Source: Piromyces finnis
Lineage: Eukaryota > Neocallimastigomycota > Neocallimastigomycetes > Neocallimastigales > Neocallimastigaceae
Direction of reading: 5' to 3'
Assembly: GCA_002104945.1 (NCBI GenBank)
Contig: MCFH01000170.1
Location: 1 to 21,576, forward strand
DNA length: 21,576 nucleotides
Of this stretch, positions 1-8,369 are shown piece after piece. The position numbers were made by a program, and so were the translations under genes. A model generated the notes under the pieces. The model searched no databases. It had not been told where the DNA came from and worked only from the letters and a program-made list of their open reading frames with translations. The stretch's first letter is position 1. Each line of letters begins with the position of its first letter.

Positions 1-159
1 AAAAAAATAAAATATTCATATTTAATAAATTTTAATTATTTCGCAATACTAAAATTGCTTATCTACTAAAATATTTTTAATATTTGTATATAGAATTATG
101 TAAATATAACAATTTATAATTTAAACAAAAATCTAAAACATTACAAATCATATTCTTCT

Positions 160-549
160 TTATAATCTTTCAGTACTACTACGAAGAGAATTAGACGAAA
201 TATTAATATCAACAAAATAAGCTTTGCAAGTAAAATTTACCATTGGTACCCCATTAATCATTCGTTCATTAACTAACACATAACAAACTTTAATAATAGG
301 ATAAATATTACCATGAATATAGCAAAAAGTGTCTTTGGAAAGAAGATCAGCAACTTCTTTTGAATAAACATCACCGCAATACACATTAGTTCCTATTTTG
401 AACTTTTCTTTAATTGGATCCTTGAAATAACGGAAATTAATATATTCAGCATCTTTACTTTTATTAATTATCCCAGTGTACGTCCAATTTTGAGTGTAAG
501 TTACCTTATTTTTAGTAAGTAAGTTTGAGATAGGTGAAGTCATATCCAT
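160..549 (-). CDS. Unknown protein, left palindrome arm; frame probably starts further upstream
   Basis: The 129-residue frame begins MDMTSPISNLL and ends SSTERL. It has no signal peptide and no membrane segment, and I do not recognise the family. Alternating beta-like stretches (NWTYTGI, INFRYF, TNVYCGDVY, CYIHGNIYPI, MVNFTCKAYFV) suggest a small beta-rich fold, which is inference. The same frame stays open upstream of this Met through about 645, encoding among others GHSCIVAS and EHVRLVDERIKYLI, and is then cut where the sequence folds back. The displayed start is therefore probably internal and the true N-terminus is missing. The composition is coding-like, richer in G+C than the flanking DNA. 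An inverted copy lies at 717-1104. Confidence 0.5.
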   Translation of the reverse strand: MDMTSPISNLLTKNKVTYTQNWTYTGIINKSKDAEYINFRYFKDPIKEKFKIGTNVYCGDVYSKEVADLLSKDTFCYIHGNIYPIIKVCYVLVNERMINGVPMVNFTCKAYFVDINISSNSLRSSTERL

Positions 550-716
550 ATTCTTTATATAGTTTGAAATTAAATATTTTATTCTTTCATCAACTAATCG
601 AACATGTTCAATAATTATGGTTGAGGCAACAATACATGAATGTCCAATAAATTATTGAACATGTTCATTAGTTGATGAAAGAATAAAATATTTAATTTCA
701 AAACTATATAAAGAAT

Positions 717-1104
717 ATGGATATGACTTCACCTATCTCAAAACTTACTTACTAAAAATAAGGTAACTTACACTCAAAATTGGACGTACACTGGGATTTA
801 ATAAAAGTAAAGATGCTGAATATATTAATTTCCGTTATTTCAAGGATCCAATTAAAGAAAAGTTCAAAATAGGAACTAATGTGTATTGCGGTGATGTTTA
901 TTCAAAAGAAGTTGCTGATCTTCTTTCCAAAGACACTTTTTGCTATATTCATGGTAATATTTATCCTATTATTAAAGTTGTTATGTGTTAGTTAATGAAC
1001 GAATGATTAATGGGGTACCAATGGTAAATTTTACTTGCAAAGCTTATTTTGTTGATATTAATATTTCGTCTAATTCTCTTCGTAGTAGTACTGAAAGATT
1101 ATAA
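717..1104 (+). pseudogene. Frameshifted inverted copy of the gene at 160-549
   Basis: This is the right-arm copy of the left-arm gene. It starts at the equivalent ATG (717) and ends at the equivalent TAA (1102-1104). One extra A near 741, two missing bases near 796 and one missing T near 978 break the frame, so only short pieces can be translated. With no accompanying substitutions these look like base-calling indels rather than mutational decay. If the palindrome is an artefact, this copy does not exist as a separate locus. Confidence 0.75.
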
Positions 1105-1263
1105 AGAAGAATATGATTTGTAATGTTTTAGATTTTTGTTTAAATTATAAATTGTTATATTTACATAATTCTATATACAAATATTAAAAATATTTTAGTA
1201 GATAAGCAATTTTAGTATTGCGAAATAATTAAAATTTATTAAATATGAATATTTTATTTTTTT

Positions 1264-1884
1264 TAAAAATTTATTTATAATTCACACACACATATATATA
1301 TATATACATTATATTTAATATTTTCTTTCTTTTTTTTTTTCAAAAAAAAAGAATGAAGTAATAATGAAAATAAAATATTAAATATTAAAAATATAAAAAT
1401 AATAATTAATTATATTTTAGAAAGAATTTATGTAAATCTTCTATTTCTTTCTATTCCTATATATATAAATAACTAAATAAATAATAATATAAATAAGAAT
1501 TATAAGTATTATTTTGCTAAATTTGTAATAATTTAGTAAACTTGTTAATTTTTTTACCAATTAATAATTAAAGATAATAAAAAAAGGTTTATTTATTTAT
1601 TTTTTAATTTTTTAAAAAAAATATTTAGTCTAAACAATAAAAGAAAGTAAATTTTAATTATATTTTTAATATATTTTAAATTATATTTTAAATTATAAAA
1701 CAACTATTAAATTATAAGTAAATAAATACTTTTTCCAAACATCAATAATATTATACCTGTTGTTTTAATTAAACATGGTATTGAAGAAAGTAATGTATAT
1801 AATAAAAATGCTTGATAAGGTTTTTACTACAATATTCATTTATTTATCATTAGTTAAACATTAATATATATTCAATTAAATCAG
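1264..1884. other. AT-rich spacer without recognisable gene
   Basis: About 620 bases follow the palindrome with homopolymer runs, a short TA dinucleotide run near 1292-1306 and long T/A tracts. I see no open frame with coding character and no structured RNA. The texture is typical of spacers in this window. Confidence 0.7.
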
Positions 1885-2755
1885 TGTTTTCATGGTGTTA
1901 TTTCAAGTAATCGGTAATGTCCGAACAGATATTTTTTTATAGTTTCTATTAAAGACAATTCATCTTCAAGATTGTCAAAACATACGAGTATACTAACCTT
2001 TCTATCAATTCCTTTTTGTCATAAAATTATCAATATTTCTACCACGATTTATATTCCTAAGATTATTAGAATCATCTTCTTTTTTCGAATAAAGATTCAA
2101 GTCACTGCGCAAGTCACGATAACGAAGGGTGAAATCATTACATAAACATAAACATACTTTAGACGATTATTAATGCGTATAGATGTTTTTTCATTGTAAT
2201 GACGCTGAAATACAATGGATAAATTTTCAATTCCTTATTCTTCAATAGAGTCCAATTTTCAAAATTTCTATCGCTATACATGATCATATTACTAAAATCG
2301 TTAATGGAACGTTTTTTGTTACTACATAAGAGGAATTTTTAATGCTCGAAAAATATAAAATATAAAATAATTCTTTATATTCCATCCAGTAAGGACTTAA
2401 TAATTGTTTAAAATTCTTTAAATCATTTTTAAGACTATATTTTAAATGTCGAGGATTCTGTGTGTGTAAGTTGAGATATACTGTCGTAAAATTCTTTTAT
2501 TAATTTACTATTTAAAAGATCTTCCATATTTTTTATTTTCATTACAATTTCAGAATTTTCGGTAATTAACAAAGCTTTACTGGAGTTAGTTATCATTTTG
2601 AGGGTTATATTCGATAGTTTTATCTTTGTGCTTTTGGACGCTATTTTTTTTGGTGTGTATGCAGAGTAGTTAGGATTGTAGTGAGTAAGCATACTAAGTG
2701 ATGGGTTGCTTATACTTACATTAGCGCTATACAAAAATGGACATTTGGGACAGAT
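1885..2755 (-). pseudogene. Decayed or error-broken coding region downstream of the helicase
   Basis: On the minus strand a coding-like stretch runs from about 2755 to 1885. It passes through at least four frames, none with a standard start. The best-preserved piece (2435-2734) includes SANVSISNPSLSM and ends TESSTFKI. Just before it the frame reads CPKCPFLY, a CxxC that could be part of a zinc knuckle. Later pieces in other frames include SPYWMEYKELFYILYFSS, MYSDRNFENWTLLKNKELK, TLRYRDLRSDLNLY and SLIETIKKYLFGHYRLLEI. G+C is higher than in the spacers. I cannot assign a family. It lies in line with the helicase on the other side of a SINE and could be that protein's C-terminal extension or a neighbouring gene of the same viral-like segment. 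Confidence 0.5.
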
Positions 2756-2766
2756 TCAAGGAAAAT

Positions 2767-2768
<2 letters not shown>

Positions 2769-2803
<35 letters not shown>

Positions 2804-3333
2804 TTCCGAGTGCATTTCTCCCATCGATCAGAGTTAGCTCCAATGGTGGTTCTTAGAGAAACGTTGGCTCATTCCTATTGCTAGGTGGTTGGACCCTCCT
2901 GGTCTGTCATACTGTTTTCTTCAGCTTCGACGCTCACTTAATCCATGTACATTAGATGCATGTCGTTGTACGATATTTCACAACTACAATGCTAAGCCTC
3001 TTATAGTCAATTTGATCACGTTCAACCGCCCCCTAATGTTTACACTTAAATTGATTAAGGAATATTATGTGTTTTTGGCATAGCCTAAGTCACCACTTAT
3101 TAAGTTCTAATTTGGAATGTACCATGTACACTAGACCCTCTCAGGCCGGCTAGACGAGTGTTATATCATAGTAGTAAATTAGAAAGTTCATTTATACTTA
3201 CCTGAATATCATAACCCAACCCATGGCAAACCCAGTGGGAAAATCCACAGGCACTGACATCTGCGGGGTCGAACCAGAAGCCTTATGTATGCTAAGGAAA
3301 CGCCTTAACAACCAGGATAAAAACTGGAACGAC
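2769..3333 (-). mobile_element. tRNA-derived SINE, copy 1, with poly(A) tail
   Basis: The element is read on the minus strand. Its head is at 3333 and its tail is a poly(A) seen as 32 T at 2769-2800. The head is tRNA-like. An A-box-like stretch (complement of 3301-3314, TGGTTGTTAAGGCG) is followed by a perfect 5-bp stem with 7-base loop at 3281-3297, placed like an anticodon arm. A B box (complement of 3265-3275, GGTTCGACCCC) follows. These would form an internal pol III promoter. The flanks 2756-2768 and 3334-3347 are a target-site duplication (TCAAGGAAAATAA, one extra A on the right). It is nearly identical to the copy at 6892-7465. It encodes no protein and would need LINE machinery in trans, a general property of SINEs. 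Confidence 0.85.
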
Positions 3334-3349
3334 TCAAGGAAAAATAAGC

Positions 3350-5658
3350 ACATGAATATTCTAAATTTTTTTCATTAATAATAATATTTTTAGATTTAAT
3401 TATTTCAATAATTTTATTCATTATAAGGTATAAATAGGGGTACTCTTTTTCTGAAATCGTTTACACTTATATAGCAGCAGGTAGATGAATCGAATACACT
3501 TTTAAAATTCATTGCATGCTATGGAAAGGTATATCGGTAGAGTTTTACGTAGATAGTTTTTGGAATATGAAAATTGTCTATGGTATCGGTGTTGGTGTTG
3601 GTATTATTAGAATTAATTTCTGACTGATTATCACATATTAAAGACTCAATGGAAGCATTTTGTAAGGCGTTGTTATACATTAAAGCTTGATTATACTTTT
3701 TTCGCTAATAATATACTTAACATAATCATGCTGTAATTTATCGAATTTCATATTCGCATTCATGATCACTGTTATAAGCCATGTATAGATAAATATTAAC
3801 ATTCTTTGGTGTGGTGGTAAAGCGTCATGAGATCCCACTCTACGAATTCGGCCGATAATTTGGTTAATTTTTCATAATTCCAGTGCGGTGTCAATATGTG
3901 TAATTGGCGAATATTCATGATATCTACACTTTCCGATAATATATCACTTCCAAGAAGTACTTTAATAGTTGTACCATTTCTATTACTTGTATCATTAAAT
4001 ATGCCTAAGCGTTCCATAACGTTTGGGGCATAGTCTCTTATCTCCGGTAACAAAGGTAAAATTCCATTTTTTCTTGTTTCTGTTATTCGCATTTCTTTTA
4101 ATTCCGGATAGTTAATATTTCATTTAAAGATAACTTTTGTCCGAATTTTAATGCCTGATTTTTTATCATAAATGTATTTATAGCCCATTTCACAGAGTAA
4201 TGCAGCAAAATAATAAATACCTACTTCATCAATAATATTACAGTAAATAAAAACAGGACCATCCGGACTATTTTCACTATTAATGATTTTAAGGCATTCA
4301 TGTAATTTACAGCAGTAGTTTTCAAGTTTCTTTGATTGTTTTCTTATAATATTCTGAATAATACTGTTACTATTAATAATATTTTCATTTTTTAAAATGT
4401 ATCGATCATCTGAATTATTATTATTATTATTATTATTATTATCTGAATTATTATTATTATTATTATTATTACCTTCTGAATTATTATTATTATTATTATA
4501 TTACCTTCTGAATTATTATTATATTATTATTATTATTATATCTTCTGAATTATTATATTATTATTATTATTATTATTATTAGAATCATCGTTATTAACAT
4601 CATTTAAAATATTGTCAGAATCATTATCGTTATTTTCATCATCTGACATATTGTCAGAAAAATTTCATTATCATCATCATTTGAAATGGAAATAGAAATA
4701 TTTTCATCATTATTATTATCTGAAATATTGTTAGATGAACTTTCATCATAATTATCGTGTGAATCCTCTTCTTAAAACCAATTACACCAAGCGTTGCTTT
4801 CACATGACTAATTCCAATGTTGCATATACTTTTTGATTCACTAGCTAACGTTTTGTAATTTTCAAGTTGCAATCCTTTCATGGAAACTTTAAATATTTTA
4901 AAGCGTTCAATTCTTGGCACATGAGAACTATAAAATTAACTGATGTGTCCGGTGGATTTAATCCATAATACGATACATGACCTTTCATTATTTCTTCCAA
5001 TTTTTTCGGTGTTATTTAATACTGAAATCAAAATCAGGTTTTATTAATTTTACTAAACTTGTTATTTCATTATAATTATCGAAAATCGGAGTAGCCGACA
5101 TAAATAAGACTCTCGAATCTTTTATGTTATTTAAAAATTTAAGTAATTTATTATATATAATTTTATACCAACTGTATTTCGAAAATGGTGTATTTCGTCA
5201 ATGATTAAAAGCCTATTTTCATATAACGAAATATCTTTTATGGTTTCAACGGATTTACAAAAAGTAATGTAGGTATGAAATTCGATGTATCTTTTTATAA
5301 ATTGGTGATAATTGGTAATACCGGTTGGAGGTTGACGATAATTGTATGTGTAAGCGTACCATAACGCGACTCTCTGTTTAAATTCCATAATGGCCTCTTT
5401 ACTTTTTACCAATATAATACTGGTTTTTTATAAATATCAATGAAATTCAATAAAATCCATAGAGCTGTAAATGATTTCCCAGTACCCGGCGAATGATAAA
5501 TTAGAAATCTTTTAGCTATTTCATTTTCATTTGTCATATATCGTACAGGTAAAATTTGATATCGCTTCATATGGAGATTCTCTTCAATCAATTTTCTTCA
5601 GTATATATTTCTTTGAATTCCCGATATTTACAAAGTTCTGAATATCTGAATATGTCAT
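3350..5658 (-). pseudogene. Giant-virus-type D6/D11-like SF2 helicase, broken by several frameshifts
   Basis: This is a nucleic-acid-dependent ATPase/helicase related to the D6/D11 group of large DNA viruses, whose relatives act in viral transcription. In order on the minus strand: a likely start at 5658 (MTYSDIQNF); Walker A SPGTGKS (5472-5492); motif II DEIHH (about 5199); motif III LFMSATPIFDNYNEI (about 5095); a GHVSYYGLNPPD stretch near 4960, typical of these helicases; an Asn/Asp-rich low-complexity linker (4410-4740); PVFIYCN (about 4250), opening the C-terminal helicase lobe; VLLGSDILSESVDI and IRQLHILTPHWN (about 3890-3970); and motif VI GRIRRVGSHDALPP in another frame (about 3812-3857). 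Coding-like sequence continues to about 3500. The segments lie in several frames, and most breaks are explained by one missing base. It is either a decayed viral insertion or an intact gene with sequence errors. Confidence 0.85.
4410..4740. repeat. (ATT)n microsatellite and acidic/Asn low-complexity tract
   Basis: The densest part, about 4416-4580, is a run of TTA/ATT triplets with interspersed TCTGAA or CTTCTGAA units. On the minus strand it reads as runs of AAT (Asn) broken by Asp, Glu and Ser codons, continuing into an Asp/Asn/Ser-rich stretch to about 4740. It falls between the two helicase lobes, where an insertion can be tolerated. Slippage here probably adds frame uncertainty. The plus-strand poly-Leu reading is not a gene. 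Confidence 0.85.
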
Positions 5659-6030
5659 ATTTTTATTCTATATAAAATGAATTAAAATGAAATGATGGAA
5701 CTTAATAAAATGAAAAATCAAATTTAATATTAATTAATTAAATGGACCAAAATAATTCTTGGTAACTTGAATTTTTGTGAAGGATAAATAAATTTATATA
5801 TATTTAAATAATCATTTTAAAATTATCGAGTATTTTAAAAATATCTTTAATAAGTAACAAAAAGAGAAATCATTATGAATATTTAGATTCATTAATTCTG
5901 TTCTATACTACATTTCCTACATACATGATTGGAAAATAAATTAATATAAATTTATTTATTTTCTATTTATATATATATTTATATATATATAATTTATTAA
6001 ACTGTTTGTTCAATTAAAACATAAATTTAT
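5659..6030. other. AT-rich spacer upstream of the helicase start
   Basis: No gene is visible. The stretch holds homopolymers and a TA-rich run near 5965-5990. It would contain any promoter of the minus-strand helicase, but I see no motif that stands out from the background. Confidence 0.6.
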
Positions 6031-6032
6031 AA

Positions 6033-6075
6033 AAAAAGTAAATAGTCGGATTCGAACCAATGGCATAATCCTTTT
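6033..6075 (-). other. tRNA-like 3' half with B box (relic)
   Basis: Read on the minus strand, a perfect B box GGTTCGAATCC (complement of 6048-6058) sits in a T-arm-like context (ATTGG, loop TTCGAAT, CCGAC, four of five pairs possible). It is followed by a seven-base acceptor-like stretch and a run of seven T, a pol III terminator. Upstream, where the anticodon and D arms should be, there is a run of A and no recognisable A box. It could be a truncated tRNA gene or the head of an old SINE. It is not a functional tRNA as written. Confidence 0.4.
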
Positions 6076-6265
6076 TTTTTTTACAGTATCAAATATTTTT
6101 AAACTTTATTATTAATTTAATTAAAATTATAATACATGTTATAAAAAAAACAAAATTAAAAATTAAAAATAAAAATAAAAAAAAAAAATGTTTAAATAAA
6201 CACAAATGAATAAAAAATTGGGTATATGTACTCTTGTAATTTTAATTAAAGTAAGAAAGCCTCGA

Positions 6266-6287
6266 TTATTATACTAAAGTATAATAA
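6266..6287. repeat. Perfect 10-bp hairpin
   Basis: TTATTATACT, then two A, then AGTATAATAA form a perfect stem just left of the decayed SINE relative. It may be the chance product of AT-rich DNA or the end of a small element. No function is assigned. Confidence 0.5.
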
Positions 6288-6295
6288 TTGTATTT

Positions 6296-6430
6296 GACTT
6301 CCAATGGGACACAGAGCCAAAGACCAAAATTTTATCAAGAAACAAAATTATGATCTCCATTGGTTGCGCTGGCCCTCCTGACCTGTCTTACTATTTCTTC
6401 AGCATTAATGCTCTTTGTGACATAATCTAT
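6296..6430 (-). mobile_element. Diverged fragment related to the SINE tail region
   Basis: The stretch GGCCCTCCTGACCTGTC followed by TTACTATTTCTTCAGC (6371-6403) matches the SINE segment TGACCCTCCTGGTCTGTC with TACTGTTTCTTCAGC (about 7032-7060) apart from scattered substitutions. GACTTCC near 6297 matches the AACTTCC next to the SINE poly(T). The middle and the tRNA head are not recognisable. Unlike the two full copies, it differs by many substitutions, so it is an old copy or a member of a related subfamily. Confidence 0.6.
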
Positions 6431-6880
6431 ATCAAACTATATAACTAGTTACCTCTACATGGAGATTGAATTATAAAAGCTATTATAACGGTACTTAGTA
6501 TTATTATAAATATCAATTAAATAATTTAAGTTTATTATTTTTTTATTATAAAATGAAGAGTATATTATTAAAAAAAAATAATAGTTTAATGTTAATATTC
6601 TATATTATATAATAATAAAATAGGTATAAAGTTTAAAATTAAAAATTATATATATATATCCATATGTATATATATACAAATACAAATACAAATATAAATA
6701 TAAATAATAAAATTTTCAATATAGAAGTAAGCTTCTTTATATTTCAGAAATTTCATTTTCATTATCAATTATATTGAAAAACAATGTGTAATATAAATTA
6801 AAGTTTATTTTTTATTCGCCAATTATATTATTTTATATCTTAAAATGATATTTATTTTTCTATATATTAATATAAAAATA
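6431..6880. other. AT-rich spacer
   Basis: No coding-like frame is visible. There are ATATAT runs near 6649-6675 and a short AAATAC/AAATAT repeat near 6676-6706. Nothing else stands out. Confidence 0.6.
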
Positions 6881-6887
6881 ATTAAAT

Positions 6888-6891
<4 letters not shown>

Positions 6892-6933
<42 letters not shown>

Positions 6934-7465
6934 TTCCGAGTGCATTTCTCCCATCGATCAGAGTTAGCTCCAATGGTGGTTCTTAGAGAAACGTTGGCTC
7001 ATTCCTATTGCTAGGTGGTTGTGACCCTCCTGGTCTGTCATACTGTTTCTTCAGCTTCGACGCTCACTTAATCCATGTACATTAGATGCATGTCGTTGTA
7101 CGATATTTCACAACTACAATGCTAAGCCTCTTATAGTCAATTTGATCACGTGTCAACCGCCCCCTAATGTTTACACTTAAATTGATTAAGGAATATTATG
7201 TGTTTTTGGCATAGCCTAAGTCACCACTTATTAAGTTCTAATTTGGAATGTACCATGTACACTAGACCCTCTCAGGCCGGCTAGACGAGTGTTATTATCA
7301 TAGTAGTAAATTAGAAAGTTCATTTATACTTACCTGAATATCATAACCCAACCCATGGCAAACCCAGTGGGAAAATCCACAGGCACTGACATCTGCGGGG
7401 TCGAACCAGAAGCCTTATGTATGCTAAGGAAACGCCTTAACAACCAGGATAAAAACTGGAACGAC
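6892..7465 (-). mobile_element. tRNA-derived SINE, copy 2, with poly(A) tail
   Basis: The second complete copy has the same orientation as copy 1, with head at 7465 and poly(A) tail seen as about 40 T ending at 6930. The B box lies at 7397-7407 and the A-box-like stretch at 7433-7446 (complements). The target-site duplication ATTAAATAATT is exact: 6881-6891 on the left (the last T merges into the T run) and 7466-7476 on the right. Compared with copy 1 it differs only by about four single-base indels. The near identity means recent amplification of this family. It lies about 130 bases upstream of the start codon at 7600 and could affect that gene's promoter (inference). Confidence 0.88.
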
Positions 7466-7599
7466 ATTAAATAATTCTTTTATTGTTTTCTTTCTCTTTT
7501 ATTTTTCTATTTTTCAAATATATTAATATAAATTAAATATAAAACTAAAATTAAAAAGTATAAATAAATTAGTAAAAAAAAAATAAAAAAAAATAAAAA

Positions 7600-8369
7600 A
7601 TGGAAAATTTAGAAAAATATTATAATACGATTATTGATGAAATCACTAATAAAGCTGTAGAGGTTTTCAATAATAGCTATAATTTAGATATTAAAAAAGA
7701 AAGTATAATTGAGAATTTAGAAAGTGAAATTAGTAATCAACCACCAATAAAAGAAATGAATAAACTTTCCATTAATGATACTTGTATAGCAATCAAAAGG
7801 AATAAAACTACTTGCAAAAATAAGTGTACTCCTGGTCATGTTTATTGTGGTACACATTTACGTTCTGAAGGTAAGTTACCATTACCTGAACACATAAAAA
7901 TGGTTGCTAATAAATACAAATATGAAATTATTGCTAATACAGTATTATTAGGAAATGAATGGATATCTCAAAATAAGTTACCACTAGATTATAATATCAA
8001 TACTAAATGGCCTTTGAAAATTGAAAGTACTTCAAATTCTGTCAATTCTTACATTTTATTTTTACTGAATTTTCAGGTTATTTTGGAGCTGGAGTATTTG
8101 TTATTCATTATATTTCTTCAGATAAAAAGGAAAGCTATTATATGGCAACACATTATGTTGAAGTTAATAAGTATGGTGAAGATCTCCAATCAAATATGTA
8201 TGCAAAGGTATCATTAAAATCGATTGATTCACTTAAAGATAAACCAATATATAAAAAGATTATATCTTTTCTTGGTGAATATGGTATTCCATATGACATT
8301 AATGATATTAATAAAAGAATTAGTGATATCACTGAAAATAATCCTGTTGTAATGTATATAACATTATAA
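7600..8369 (+). CDS. Cys/His-motif protein of giant-virus type, one frameshift
   Basis: The gene starts at ATG 7600, with A at -3 and G at +4. The first frame has a helical, charged N-terminus (about residues 1-60), then DTCIAIKRNKTTCKNKCTPG and YCGTHL (about residues 64-90). This short C-x(7)-C-x(3)-C-x(6)-C-x(2)-H arrangement resembles a small putative zinc-binding motif that recurs in many large-DNA-virus proteins. Near 8050-8060 the coding signal moves to another frame, which runs through SGYFGAGVFVIHYIS to the stop at 8369. One missing base in a T run would join them, giving about 256 residues. Alternatives are a 50-nt intron (8027-8076, ending TTTTCAG after a branch-like TACTGAA) or a 206-nt intron from GTAAGT at 7871, although that interval looks coding. 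Its molecular role is unknown. It lies close to the helicase remnant, consistent with a shared viral origin. Confidence 0.65.

Larger units (their letters stand above)
1..1263. repeat. Giant inverted repeat (palindrome), arms of about 615 bp
   Basis: Bases 1-616 are the reverse complement of 650-1263, with a 33-base unpaired centre at 617-649. Pairing runs to the first base of the window. By eye the arms differ only by about five one- or two-base indels (for example an extra A near 741, two bases missing near 796, a T missing near 978) and by no clear substitution. A real palindrome of this age would be expected to gain substitutions, so a fold-back read or assembly artefact is likely. A true recent inverted duplication is the alternative. 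Confidence 0.95.

Noticed and set aside
1-1263. Hairpin telomere or concatemer junction of a large DNA virus
   Set aside because: The indel-only divergence and the coding frame running through the loop favour a read artefact. No viral terminal tandem repeats are seen.
2889-3083. Plus-strand 64-codon frame
   Set aside because: It lies inside SINE copy 1, is on the wrong strand of the element, and the same frame is destroyed in copy 2 by indels.
4397-4582. Plus-strand open frame of Leu, Tyr and Ile repeats
   Set aside because: It is the antisense reading of the ATT microsatellite inside the helicase region and has no coding character.
4654-4920. Treating the minus-strand frame here as a separate gene with its own product
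   Set aside because: Its first part (FKIFKVSMKGLQLENYKTL) fits the helicase linker, and the rest is a shifted reading of the Asp/Asn tract.
7871-8076. A 206-base intron with GTAAGT donor and TTTTCAG acceptor
   Set aside because: It keeps the frame and cannot be excluded, but the interval is coding-like in composition and the same frame change is explained by one missing base near 8055.
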